This document shows positions 48,625-60,973 of a DNA stretch of 64,000 nt, one piece after another. The notes below the pieces were generated by a model. That model did no database searches. It was given only the letters and a program-made list of their open reading frames with translations, and was not told the DNA's origin. Position numbers and translations under genes: made by a program. This stretch comes from Liolophura sinensis (lineage: Eukaryota > Mollusca > Polyplacophora > Chitonida > Chitonidae), in assembly GCF_032854445.1 (NCBI RefSeq), contig NC_088295.1, positions 67,239,058-67,303,057 of the forward strand, read 5' to 3'. The stretch's first letter is position 1, and each line of letters starts with the position of its first letter.

Positions 48625-49621
48625 GTAAGCATTCGACGAAGTTTTAGTTTGAATTTTTTTTTCTTCTAAGGTGAAACTACTCTTACAAATGCATTCTTTA
48701 GGTTTTCTTTTGTTTTAAGCGAATAATCGTTTCTAAGTCTCTGCACTAAGAAATGTTGCCCGTATTCTCATCACATCAGTGTGCCATGACATAGTGCAAA
48801 GAAAAGGGTTCCATATCGAGACGCTTTGACATTCTAAAGCTAAATTTTTACATATTCTCTTTCTGATATGTCATTTATTTGGAACTTACGTGATGCTTTC
48901 ACTTGTATATCCGTTCCATTACCCATTTGTACCATTATCTTAAGACTGACTTCCAGTGGGCTTTTGAGATATTGTGTTTCAGGAGCGGAAAAAACACCAT
49001 GAAACGATAGAATTTCAAACCTTAATCATATAAATTACAGCCCTTTCACACTATAGTATATTTCTTTTAGCCAGTCACCTATATTCAGCTGTCTGTAAAA
49101 TCAGCTATACTCGCTACCAAAATTGCCTTTAGTCAGTGACACGTAACAAACAAAGCCCTAAATATTGACATGTTGAACGTTCATACTATTACAAAGAAAA
49201 TATTTCATAATGTTAAACTCCATAAGCTTAGTTTGGACACCAAGAACTCATTGCCTCGGGTGACGTCGTAATTACTCAAAAGCCACCTGCATGCTGGACA
49301 ATTGGCGTGGAGAGTAATTTGTTTTACAATGGCTGCACCAACAAACGGCCAGAACAAACTGCACGCATTAACACAACCTACACTGCTATGTCTGCAAACA
49401 GATTACATTGCTTAAATTTCCTAACATCATTTTCTTGCCGTTGAAACCGAGCTTTTGGACTTTAAAAATAATGGAGTAGAAAAGAGTTCTATCTTCATTT
49501 TCCTGGCAAGAATATGGACTTCCAACATATTCCTTTGTAGAGGTTGTGTTGTTACGTGTAACGCTTAATAAAGGGTAGATTTTAGACGTAAATGTGGAGT
49601 GATAACAATATTTCCGGACAG

Positions 49622-49850
49622 GAGTTCGCTGGCTCGAGCGGTTAAAACACTGGCTCACCGGGACTGATGAGGAACAGGCGCTATTACTTTGGCTGTGGCT
49701 TTAGTCAGGATGTTTGTAATGTGCCCAGGGAAGGGCGGTGTTTTATTCCCGGATCTCCGGTTTCCTCCATTCATAAGCCTGATCGTCGTTATATCACTGA
49801 GTGAAAAAATCTTGAGCACTGCGTTCAACACAAATCAAATAAACCAATGA
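49622..49850 (+). mobile_element. SINE family B, near-complete copy in the first intron
   Basis: tRNA-like head TTCGCTGGCTCGAGCGG then TTAAAACACTGG; body CGGTTTCCTCCATTCATAAG; tail TCTTGAGCACTGCGTTC and AATCAAATAAACC. The 3' part resembles SINE A, suggesting a shared LINE-derived tail, while the head differs. Confidence 0.7.
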
Positions 49851-49948
49851 TTCATGTCTCGACATTTTACTTGACTTTCACTTCGTTAGTTCCAGTAAGT
49901 ACAGTTTTTGTAGGACGTTTTAACCCTAATACAAAGTTTCCCTTTTAG

Positions 49949-52900
49949 ATGGGATCTTTTGATTTTCCTGTCGTGGACTTCTCCATACTGAACATAGCAG
50001 ATGTTAGGGGAAGCGAAGTGCCTCTGTTACGGGAATGTGATCAGCTGACGGCATTGGCTGATGAAGTCATGGCGGCTTTAAAGGAATTTGGCATTTGCTA
50101 CCTAAAGAATCATGGTATATCCCCCGAAAAGGTTGGATTTTTTGTTCTATGTAATTTTTTGTTTAATATCAATTTCTGTTCGGTCATACTGGCAGCAATA
50201 AAAGTGGCCTGTAATTACGGCCTTAGCACATTTGTATTATTTACCTCCCAAAGAAACGTGTACTATTATTATAATTATATTAAATATACATATATGTACA
50301 TATTTCATATTCTATAGTGGAAGTTTATCCAACTTTTCAACCATTACAGTCTTTAAGAACTAACTGTAATTGACAAGAGCGTAATTTTAGCCTTAAAACA
50401 CAGGCATTGGTCTAATATGTTTACAATAGTTTAATGATGGAGACAAGGTGTCCTTCATCTAATGGTATGAAAGATTACGCCATTAGTTACTGGCAAATGG
50501 CCTCTCTCTGATTCCTCTGTTGTTATCAAGTAACAGACGAAGTGAAAAAAGCGGTAGTATCAAATGCTTTTAACAAATCAGGTCGCTTGGTCAAATCAAG
50601 AACTCGCTGGTTTGGCTTGCTCTTTAAATTTTGTCATGAACAATCTCGATTCCTCCACCCATAAACCTGACTTTCGTCAAATGAATTAAACATTCTTGAG
50701 CACGGCGTTAAGTAACAATGCAATAAAAATTTTAAAAATCAATAAATCAGTGAATCGATAAACTGAAATCATTTTACGGCACATCTTAAAGAACATTAAT
50801 AAAAATAATGTGAGACTAATTGCGTAAATATGAGTTTAAAATATTCCTCTTTTCTTTTGAAGACAAAGACACTCTTTGACCTTACCCGGGAAGTATTCGC
50901 ACTTCCGACGGAAGTGAAGATGCGCATGTCCCGACGACTGGATGCTCTTTACCATGGGTATTGTACTAGAGGGATAGAAAGGTGAGGGTTCAGTTAATAG
51001 TAGTTCTGAATCTGCGAATAGTCTGGCGTGGTTTACAGAATGTGCCGAGCGATTAAGGGCCAAGGGTCAGTTTCACAAAGTGCACTTAGTTCTAGTAAGC
51101 CCTTAACTATCATGACAACGTATGTTGTAGAGATATAAAGTACACTTAGCTGTGGGCTACTTATCACTAAGTACTCTTCATGAAACCGGCCCAGTCGTCA
51201 ACATACATTCTGTCGCCACGCAGCTCTGCAGGTTCTCGGTTCCAACAGCAGTAAAGGTGAAAGTTATCAAATCTTCTAATGACAACCCACATAAAGCTGC
51301 CAATTAAAATATATACACAACAACAGCTTCAGGTTCATAGAAAATTAAATACTCAGACACCTACTTTAAACACATATCATTTTCCGGTGTTCGTTACACA
51401 ATAAAAAAAAGTGGCGGTAAGTAACCCGTTATCTATCTATCTACTTATGCATTTGATTGCTGTTTTACGCCGTACTCAAGAGTATTTCGCCTATTCGACG
51501 ACGGTCAGCATTATAGTGGGAGGAAACCGGACAAAGCCTGGGGGAAATCCACGGCCATGAGCTGGTTGTTGGCTCGTATGGCCGGAGAGAAAGCCAGCAT
51601 GAGCTTTCACAGCGACCGTATTGGCAAGAGGCTCCTGGGTCATTGCGCTAATACCTCTGCCCTGGATGCCATAAAATGATGCCCTTGTACCCAACACGGT
51701 TCAAGACAAACGTTGTTGAGTGGGTTGGCCGATAAATGAATTATTTCAGTAGCCAGCTCTGACAGAAAACAGGTCACTGGTGTGCAGAGTAGTGAGAGAA
51801 CTACATGTTTTAAAATGTCCACAAGACTCTTAAGATATGTCAGAATCCGTGGTATCCGTTTCCATGAATTTTGATAATTTCATAGCAGAAAATGGTTTAC
51901 CCTTTATACGAAACAGCATTTATGGAAAAAACATAACGCAAAACAGAAAGTACGCTAAATAAGTACTAGGAAGTGTCCAATGGAAAGACTTGATTCTTAC
52001 ATTTAAACACCTTGTCCCGTGTTACATGTCCCGTGTTAAACACCTTGTCCCGTGTTACATGTGCATTAAAATGCGATAAACACCCAAAGCATACATATAC
52101 AAGCATTAAAATGAGCATTAGTTATAACATGCTAGTCAGTTAGGAATATAACATGCATTTCTTATTGCCTAAGCTGTATGTGACCGCCTGGTTACTCACC
52201 GATATGATAAGTATTTATCTATCAATACGAGGAACATATCAGTCGATAACCTGTGGTTATTTCCTTTGCAGATAACTGCTTTTATCTACCTCACGTGCTA
52301 ACCTTTTCAGATAATAACTGCTTTTTTCTACCTCACGTGCTCCACACTTAGTTCGCATATGTCATACTAGTGTTTTAAGCGTTGGTCTTGGCGACCGATA
52401 ACAGCCCCTGACAGCTAAAGGAACGTTAATAATGGTATATCCTAAAACATTCAGCATGTATTGAGCTCCGATGGTGCCTATAATACATGTTAATCAAAAT
52501 GGGGATGAGATGGGGTCTTCAATCATTGATGCATATTAGCATACCGTAAACTACCAAATTCTCCATTTAACTGATTGTACATTGGAATGAGCCTGGGGGA
52601 AGTCACGGCCACCCGCAGGCAGGTTACTGGCAAACGCTTCCCACGTAAGACCAGAGGGGAAGTCTCTCAATACACGAGCTGAACTCACAGCCACGGCATC
52701 AGTGAGAGGTTCCCAAGTCAATATGTCGTACCAGCAAGTTAACCACTTGGTCAAGGACTCCTCGTTGTGTATATATATAAAGCACAATAACTCGAGATAG
52801 GTGTTCCATTGTTGAGTTTGTATGCGTAAATTTCGAAATCGCGACTTGCGCACTGGAGCTGGGATTAAGATAGTCTATCTTAATCCCAGATTAGAGTACT

Positions 52901-55900
52901 GGTACTGAGAGCTTAACCCGACTAACTTGACATTCAGGGCCATAGGCTAAAGGTCAATGAACCAATAAAGTTGTTTAATAACGGAAATCTAATGACAGAT
53001 GTAATGTAATGTTGTATAGCGCCATCAGCGTCAGTTTTATTGAGGACGAAATCCTGTTATTTCACCTTCACACTTATGGTCATGTGTGTGCAAGTTATGT
53101 AAGCTGTGCTTCTTCATTTGAGCAGGCCAAAAGACGTGACCTCTGTGGAAAGGTACGAGACTTTTATGACGTGTCCTCGACAAGCCTTTGTAAGTACAGT
53201 AACATATAAAATGCCAACAAAACCAATAATAAAACAAGTTATTTTGAAGTATCACCATCCATGTTATTCCCTTTTTCGGTAAGGCCTAATCAGTGGAATC
53301 GCACACCGTTCCAAACTGTAGGGACATTTTCATGTACCATTTCAAATCTTCTTGTCTTATATACAAAAATATCACATTGAAGATTAAATTGCCCAATTAT
53401 TCATCTGTCATTTATCTATTATCAGAGATCAATTTATTACCTTTATATTGTTATGTTGTTTTCACATGCCTATAAATAAATATACATTGTATTCGTTTGC
53501 CTAAAATGAAAGGTACACGTCTGATGAAATTGTTGTGTAGTGGGTTTAAGGTTATAAATATTCATTTATTTATTTATTTATTCTGTTGACGTGGTATACA
53601 GTGGTTTACATTTTGTTTCGTTGATCATCTCCTCCAGGCCTGGCCGGACGAGGTGCCTGCTTTTAAACCGGCATCCTTGGACGTGTTCTATGAGTTCGAG
53701 GAGTTGTCTTTTCGTGTCTTTGATGTTTTGGCAGTTGGCCTCGGCCTGCAGGTAACACATCTTCAAATTGAGGTTACAATGCATATGTTTTTTAAAATTC
53801 TTGAAGACAAAGAAAACACTAAAGTGATGAAAGTACCAGATGAAAGATCTGATCAAGATTTATTCGGAGAAAGCGTGCATATGTAGGCCTATACACATTT
53901 GGAGTGGTGAAATCTAGCGGTCCATGAGTGTTCAGTGGCAAAATCCTGATGTGACGTCACTGGTCCCAATAAGTCAGAAAAGGTCAACGTAGAACCAGAC
54001 GTTTCAAATACATGTACGTTTTACTAGGTTGTACAATTTCAAAAAAAAAAATTTTCTGTACAGAGTTATCTGACATATATTCCACATATATTCTGACATA
54101 TGTTTTCTTTGCCTTTAAAATACTTATGTGAAGCCAAATGTTTGAAAATCAAGTTAACATGAAATCCGAAATGTAAATCGATTACCCAAATTCACATGTT
54201 CGTACATGTATGTTCCAAAGCAGGTTATAGGTTACGAGTGATATCTTGTGTTTAGGTTTTAATCACTATCGCGGTTTTGAACCTTTCTTTTTCAGGATCG
54301 TGGATTTTTAAGACGAAGCCACATGGAAGACAGTGGGGATCTGAGAAATTCTCTCTATCACAGTTATCCCGATGATTTCGGTAGGTAAAGGATTCTATTC
54401 CATCTTACCCCGATGAATTCGGTAGGTAAAGGATTTTATTCCATCTCACCCCGATGATTTCGGTAGGTAAAGGATTTTATTCCATCTCACCCCGATGATT
54501 TCGATAGGTAAAGGATTCTATTCCATCTTACCCCGATGATTTCGATAGGTAAAGGATTCTATTCCATCTTACCCCGATGATTTCGATAGGTAAAGGATTC
54601 TATTCCATCTTACCCCGATGATTTCGATAGGTAAAGGATTCTATTCCATCTTACCCCGATGATTTCGGTAGGTAAAGGATTCTGTTCCATCTTACCCCGA
54701 TGATTTCGATAGGTAAAGGATTCTGTTCCATCTTACCCCGATGATTTCGATAGGTAAAGGATTCTATTCCATCTTACCCGATGATTTGGGTAGGTAAAGG
54801 ACTCTATTCCATCTTACCCCGATGATTTGGGTAGGTAAAGGATTCTGTTCCATCTTACCCCGATGATTTCGGTAGGTAAAGGATTCAATTCCATCTTACC
54901 CGATGATTTCGGTAGGTAAAGGATTCTATTCCATCTTACTGGATGATTTCGGTAGATAAAGGATTCTATTCCATCTTACCCCGATGATTTCGGTAGGTAA
55001 AGGATTCAATTCCATCTTACCCCGATGATTTCGGTAGGTAAAGGATTTTATTCCATCTTACCTCGATGATTTGGGTAGGTAAAGGATTTTATTCATATTA
55101 ATCTCACATACTCAGTGATGTAACACTGTTATACACTGAAGTCGGGGATAGGTTGTGCCTATGTGTTCATCCATGCAAAGTTGAAGAATGAAAAGATAGA
55201 AACACAATTTTAAGGTAAATTTTTGTAAAAACAATGCATGCGGGAGTAGTAAGAAAAACAACGCTTGCGCACTAAATCGAGATCGGGTTGCATCTGTGCG
55301 TCGATCCAAAATATTGTAAAGAAAACCAAATCTGCGGTGATCTGTCGTTGTTACAGGCTTATGTCTATTTTATGTTTCTTCCTTTGATCAGTTCCAAAAC
55401 CGCAACAAGTCCGATACATGGAACATTATGACGTTGGAACTGTGTCATTTGTTTACCAACGTGACGTTGGAGGACTAGAGGTAAATGACATATTAAAGAC
55501 AATCTTCCAAGTATCTCAACATAATTTTTTTTCCAATTTGACCAGCTATGAACCATCATGTCGGATCCTTTCTTAAGTGATTATCTATGTTATTCAAGAG
55601 ATATGAATATAAAAGATACTGAAAATGAACCAATGAGAATATGTTGTGAGAACATGACTATAACGTAACTATATGTTTAAATAACATATTTGTATTCACT
55701 GGAGGATTTTATAAGATCGCCCTTGAAGTATTCAACACAACCCACATATCTTATACAATATATTAGTGCAGCACAATGATTCCGGAACTTCTCACCAGTG
55801 CTGTCGACGTGAGTTCAAATCCAGCTCATACTGTATAGCTTCCTCACAGGAAGGTCCTTAACAACCCACGAATGCTCGTGTTTTTCCTCCGTGCCCTATC

Positions 55901-58900
55901 CGGTTTCCTCCCACGGTAATGCTGGTCGCTGTCATGCAAGTGAAATATTATTGAGTACGGCGTAAAAAGCCAATGAAATACATGGATAAATCAGTATGTT
56001 AGATTTAATTTGTTTAAGATGGGATAGCACTGTCTATGAGCATCTGTCATCTGAGAAGCATTTCTGGGTTCCTGTAAAGATCTTGCCACGCAGATTTTAT
56101 TGAATGTGCGTAACCATTACGTGAATGGCTTTTAATCATAAGTCAGATAAAACATCATACATCCGACAGGTTGTATATGTGGCCATGTGTCAAGGTGCAG
56201 AAAAACAGGCGCATTTTGAGTATACTACTGTGTGCATGGAAACCTGTTTTAACAAATGATTTGGTTGGCCAGGCTGCGACAAGCACGCGACAGCAGATTA
56301 TAGTTACAATGTAACTACGAATATATCAGTATAACTCACCATAGGCGTTACACTCGTTGCCCTTTGAGTACGAATGCCTCAATACATTTCAGCTATCATG
56401 CCGTCTTGGCTACTTCTACCTAGAAATACCCCATAACATTCCAGTTACAGTATCATGATTTGTTCAGTTGCCTTCCGACTACGAGTACCTCTTCAGGCAC
56501 AAATTACCCCACGCTGGTATAGCCACATTGCTCCCCCCCCCCTTATTACTTGCTGAACATCTTACCACATATCATATTGTCGTAACTACTTTGGTTTAGC
56601 TGACCTCACAGGTTTTCCTCTTTCCAAACTCTGTAAACTTGACTTCTGTCCATTGAGCGAAATAGTAATATAGTTTGGAGTAAAGAATAAAGTCCTACCT
56701 TTCTTCATTAACACAAACCAGAGAAAAGACTAGAAATTCCCTACCCACCTTACAAATAAAACTCAGAAACACAACTTGAATTAGTGTATGAGTTAAGAAA
56801 TAACACTGATATTTTTTTATTCCAGGATGTAAACTTTGCCACGATAAGGTTTTTTTGGGGGGGGGTTTTCGCCAACAATTTTAAACTCCAACATTGTTTC
56901 TCTTGAAAGATTTGTTTTTGATCCACAATCTTTTTTCCATGCAAGTTATTCTCGTTCATCGTTATTTTTCCTCCAAGAATTATTTTTTACCTCCACCGTT
57001 CACATGATCACTTCAAGACTCATATGAATGGCCATGGATGAAAATAACAAGTCTTCCACTAATAAAGAATCTTTGAATTAGTAATCATTTAACTTGAAAC
57101 TAATTTTAGATCAAAAAAATTAATATTTCATAAAAGAAGTAAAATAAACGAAAAAAGAAACTTATTGGGGTAAAATCCAGCCTTGGTGGGTTTTTTTTAC
57201 ACTTTAGTATTCCATACTTTCATCAGTATAGTGATGGAGCTGTATATGCAAGCTATATAAACCCCTTTTTGTTTACCGCAAGATTCAAACGAAATCCGGA
57301 AAGTGGATTGGCGTCCCATGCATCCCTGGCACAGTGCTTCTGTTAACTGGTAAACTCATGGAAAGATGGACGAGTGATAGGCTCAAAGCTGTGGTGAGAT
57401 TTTTTTTCTTTGTCATTTAATGTCAATTCAATTTAATGCCGATTCAATTAAGTGCAAGTAACAAACGAAAAAACTAAATATTCTCTATTTACCTAAAACA
57501 GTAACTGAAAGAAAGCAGCATTTGCATCAACATCTAACACTATAAATAATTAACTAACGTTTATATGAACAATCTTCATAGTTTTGTATTTTGTTCACTA
57601 TAGTGGGAATATTTTTGTGACATTTCAATCTAGGGAGCTCAGGCTTTCTTAGACCACTCCGAAAGCCCAATTCAGTTCATTTGGTTTATATTATTCGAAA
57701 AGGACCTGGTATTATAAGGCAGGAAAATCGGCCTCAGTGCAAAAAATTGTGACCCTCTAAAAGCGAAGCTGACTATAGCTGTAATTCACAGCTGTTGGTA
57801 CCTTCGTAAGGCCAATTCGGTTTTCAGTTCCGTACAAATCCTCTTTTCCTGCTATATGACAAACGTGCGATTTATAAACCTTTCAAAATATCCACTGAAG
57901 CGAGTCTATATCCGTGTATGGCGATATAGATCATAAAATCGAAAAATTGTAGCCCATGGTCTAGTCACACCGAAACACATCTTCGATTTAGACACTGTAA
58001 AGTGGGGCACAAAAACTGCATCCCACATGTAACTTGCTGAAAAATAAATATATAACAAATGTAACTTTCAGCATTATAATTCCAGTACATATTACACATA
58101 CTGTAGCATGGCAAGGTAGTGATAGGCGACCACATGTGCTCTCAAGCAGGATTCACGTATGATTTCGGTGTAGTTGCTACACGTTACTCATGAGCATACC
58201 TAACAGTTATTGATTCTGATTCCTGAAAACACGTATTTAACACAAGTTATATCTTGATTCACACATAAAAAATGTTTCCAGTGAAAAAGAAATGAACAAC
58301 TGAGATTCTAACTCTTTCTCTAAGTGCTACGTATTCTCCACACTGACATTGTTAGTTCACTATTTCATGAAAGATGCCTTTCATATCTCGTCAGAAATTC
58401 GTATTTTGAACTTTGTATAGCTTATGCTTTACATATGAGGGCAAACGTTAACCAACACGAAACTTTGAGAGCACGTACCAATTCATACGTGAAGGTTTCA
58501 TTTAAAATGTTTTTGGTTAACGTCTATCTGCATACATTAAATTAAAATCACAGTGCCTCGGGTTATTACTAAACAATCACCTCCTCTATTACTATATAAC
58601 TTCACGTTAGCGCTTAGCGCTTGGACTGAGTTTTAGTACTTCTGCTTCAGAAATTTACAGAATTATTCTACATGGGGTTTTGAAATTTGCACTTTCTTAT
58701 AGTTCTTAGTCTTAATGCACTTTATCCGCCTAACCGTACCAGTCTTTTCTTTGATAAGACTAACTATGTTTATCTCGATGTGTTATATTACATTCCAACA
58801 CTCCTTCCAGTTCCATCGGGTTGCTATCCCAGAGGACCAGGCTTCAAGACGCAAAGATAGACAGTCGCTATCGTTTTTCCCGCTTACGGCCGATGATTTT

Positions 58901-58999
58901 GAGTTCCGTTGCTTGGATGGGTCCAATAAATACGACCCCATCACTCTGAGAGATTACTGCGCAAAAAATATATTGAAAGGAGAATATGTCGACGTCTAG
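49949..58999 (+). CDS. 2-oxoglutarate/Fe(II) dioxygenase, isopenicillin-N-synthase-like
   Basis: Eight coding exons join in frame: 49949-50131, 50863-50981, 53126-53189, 53638-53751, 54296-54380, 55392-55480, 57283-57393 and 58811-58999, giving 317 codons plus TAG, the usual length for this family. All introns are GT-AG. The N-terminal domain starts FPVVDFS and includes ALKEFGICYLKNHGIS. The double-stranded beta-helix has iron ligands His200 and Asp202 (MEHYDVGTVSF), DVGGLEIQ, the ERWTSDRLKAVFHRV block with His257, and Arg272-Gln-Ser274 for 2-oxoglutarate. Such enzymes oxidise small molecules using O2, Fe(II) and usually 2-oxoglutarate in the cytosol; the substrate here cannot be told. Animal homologues are known, often named after a yeast UPF0676 protein, so recent transfer need not be assumed. 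The ATG directly follows an acceptor, so the 5' UTR is spliced. Intron 6 starts with a minisatellite of its own donor site. Confidence 0.9.
50640..50735 (+). mobile_element. SINE family B tail fragment in an intron
   Basis: GATTCCTCCACCCATAAACC, TGACTTTCGTCAAATGAAT and ACATTCTTGAGCACGGCG, followed by an A-rich tail. Confidence 0.6.
51062..51195. mobile_element. Fold-back MITE-like element in intron 3
   Basis: Terminal inverted repeats: GGGTCAGTTTCACAAAGTG at the left, and at the right a sequence whose reverse complement is GGGCCGGTTTCATGAAGAG. The match continues through ACTTAG. It is about 130 bp and noncoding, and lies about 80 bp after coding exon 2. It is similar in style but not in sequence to the element at 14828. 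Confidence 0.75.
51450..51665 (-). mobile_element. SINE family A, minus copy in intron 3
   Basis: TTTTACGCCGTACTCAAGAG, CAGCATTATAGTGGGAGG, AGAAAGCCAGCATGAGC and GAGGCTCCTGGGTCATTGCG. Confidence 0.85.
52588..52775 (-). mobile_element. SINE family A, degenerate minus copy in intron 3
   Basis: GAGCCTGGGGGAAGTCACGG, ACCCGCAGGCAGGTTACTGG and a head with AAGTTAACCACTTGGTC. The tail is lost. Confidence 0.7.
54368..55093 (+). repeat. 41-bp minisatellite made of an exon end and its splice donor
   Basis: Eighteen copies with a 41-bp period, counting the functional one. Each unit holds CCCCGATGATTTCG (the last bases of the coding exon ending at 54380), then GTAGGTAAAGG (the donor), then ATTCTATTCCATCTTA. 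In about six units the first GT of the donor is changed (GATAGGTAAAG), leaving only an AG|GTAAAG donor four bases downstream. One unit has GTAGATAAA. Reading past the first donor meets TAA after two codons (TTC GGT AGG TAA). Confidence 0.95.
55765..55985 (+). mobile_element. SINE family A, plus copy in intron 7
   Basis: CACAATGATTCCGGAAC, GTGAGTTCAAATCCAGCTCA, GGTTTCCTCCCACGGTAATG, GAGTACGGCGTAAAAAGCC and a short tail. Confidence 0.8.
55986..57282. other. Remainder of intron 7
   Basis: AT-rich intron sequence without further repeats recognised. A short C run lies near 56534 and a G run near 56858. Confidence 0.5.
57394..58810. other. Intron 8 of the dioxygenase gene
   Basis: No repeat or nested gene recognised. 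The donor GTG|GTGAGA and acceptor CTCCTTCCAG are both good matches to consensus. Confidence 0.6.
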
Positions 59000-59500
59000 C
59001 ATCACCTAAATACACTGGGCTGAGCGACATTCAGACTACAGGATGTCGCCATTTTCGTTATACATAATGGACGTAACAATTAGACAATTACAGTTTTGCT
59101 TGTTTACACAACCGGATAATGCTCGGAAAAACGGAAATTATTGTGAAAGTGATTTTCAGTTTCTAACAAAAAACGATCTTAAAATTAAACTTCACTGCGA
59201 AATCATGTTTGTTTTGAAAATGGCAATATCTTGTGCGTGTCTTTTTGTAACTTACTTTTGTTATGCATGTCTTGGACTCATCTCGCCCTTCGAGAACACC
59301 AGAATGACACCTCTACAATATTCTGGCAAAGGTTTAACCAGAGCGTGGCCTGCGACTTCATTAAGGAGCCCTAAAAAGTGACATGGTTAGAAAAAAATAG
59401 AAATAAACACACACACAGACAACTTTCAAAGTGTCAATTATGTTTTTAATAACAGTATAATTGATTAGTAGAATGCATAAGTAAGTTGTGCGCACGATTT

Positions 59501-59520
59501 AATAAAGACCTTTTAATAAA
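59501..59520 (+). terminator. Poly(A) signals of the dioxygenase gene
   Basis: Two AATAAA hexamers (59501-59506 and 59515-59520) lie about 500 bp after the stop. An earlier AATAAA at about 59401 could also be used. The 59043-59381 frame lies in this 3' UTR and is not believed to be coding. Confidence 0.55.
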
Positions 59521-60402
59521 CTTTAAAAGCTGTGTTTTTTTTTTTCTATGTACAATTTTTTTCCTACAATGCTACTGTTACGGCTTTATTCATCTCTTCA
59601 GATGAGAATCATATGACAAGCTATGTGCACACGAGAAAATCATCGCCGGTTGGCTGTGTTCACGTCACAGATCTAGGAAATCCCCTGAACCAAAATAGCT
59701 AAACACTGTACTCTGCCCTGAATATATGAAAATGGTTTATTCCCTTATGTTGGCGAGAAAGCCAGTTTATTACCTGACTAAATTTTAACCACATTTGCAA
59801 AGCATTAAGTAACACTAACCAAACTGACACCGAAGGCTAACAACGTGAGGGCACCTGGAACGTGAAACGATTTTCTTCTTTCATATAATTTATTTATTAA
59901 TTTATTTGAATATTGTTTAACGCCATATTCAAGAATTTGCATTGACAAAAATCAGCACATGTGTGCAGCCCGTTTACAGATGTGTGTCTTGGTATCTTTT
60001 GCATCCCCCAGGGCTTTGTTCCCTTTGACCATCTATACATTCCGACTGTAACGCTTCAACAACATATACAATCATGCACTACAAAGCGCAAGATCCATAA
60101 CATTGTTCACCAAATGATGTTCTAAATATCTCACAACAAAACCATGAACACAACGAAATACCATGGTCATACAAATCCTCAATAACATAAATATAATGTT
60201 TCTGAACTTTACATATTTTTCTTCGGTAATTTCGATTATCTTATCTTCTACAAACTCTTTACACAAGGACAGCTGATATGAACAGTCACAGACTCCACAC
60301 ATGCTTGGAATAACTGGAAACATGATCTGCTTCAAACACAACCTCTGCAACAGCCACTTGATGTGAGATGTAGAAATAAAATGCGCCTGTAAGGTGTAGA
60401 TG
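59521..60402. other. No confident gene
   Basis: A 122-codon minus-strand frame (60072-60440) has Cys-rich, membrane-like composition but no motif or splice support. A small SINE-tail-like piece (TTTAACGCCATATTCAAGAA) lies at about 59917. Confidence 0.35.
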
Positions 60403-60545
60403 GTAAATGCGGCTGGAGTAGTGGTGCGATAGCGTTGCAAAACAGGCTTCAGGGCGTGTGCTCCAAGCTTCAGGATGGTTAATGCGCCTGGTGTAGTTGT
60501 TCGATAGGTTTGTAAAATAGGCCCCAGGGCGTGTATTACAAGTTA
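60403..60545. repeat. Two-copy ~80-bp direct repeat interrupted by a SINE
   Basis: AATGCGGCTGGAGTAGTGGT to CCAAGCTTCAGGATGG is repeated as AATGCGCCTGGTGTAGTTGT to TACAAGTT. The second copy resumes after the SINE at about 60817 (CTACAAGTTTCAGGCTGG). Confidence 0.7.
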
Positions 60546-60829
60546 TTTATTTATTTGATTGGTGTTTTACGCCGTACTCAAGAATATTTCATTATTTATA
60601 CGACGTCGGCCAGCATTATGGTGGGAGGAAACCGGGCAGAGCCTGAGGAAAACCCAAAGCCATCCGCAGGTTGCTGCACGACCTTCCCAGGCCGGAGAGG
60701 AAGCCAACATGAGCTGGACTTGAACTCACAGCGACCGCATTGGTGAGAGGCTCCTCTGACCAATGCGGTCATTACGCTGCGCTAGCGTGCTAACCAACTG
60801 AACCACGGAGGCCCCATGTACTACAAGTT
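60532..60829 (-). mobile_element. SINE family A, full-length minus copy with target-site duplication
   Basis: Body about 60545-60816, flanked by TGTATTACAAGTT (60532-60544) and TGTACTACAAGTT (60817-60829), 13 bp with one mismatch. The head, inverted at the right, ends AACTGAACCACGGAGGCCCC. The GACCAATGCGGTC segment near the head is partly duplicated. Confidence 0.9.
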
Positions 60830-60973
60830 TCAGGCTGGGATTCGGATTAGAGGTTTATATACCCTTAGAGAATCTGGCTTGACAGTACGAAAACAAGCTT
60901 CAGCCAAATTCAGCTAAACTGTTCTGTGAGAATATTCTGAATTTACAAACACCGTATATCTTAATCCCAGGTC

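Noticed and set aside
59043..59381. 112-codon frame after the dioxygenase stop codon
   Set aside because: It lies in the 3' UTR before the poly(A) signals, with no motif or separate promoter.
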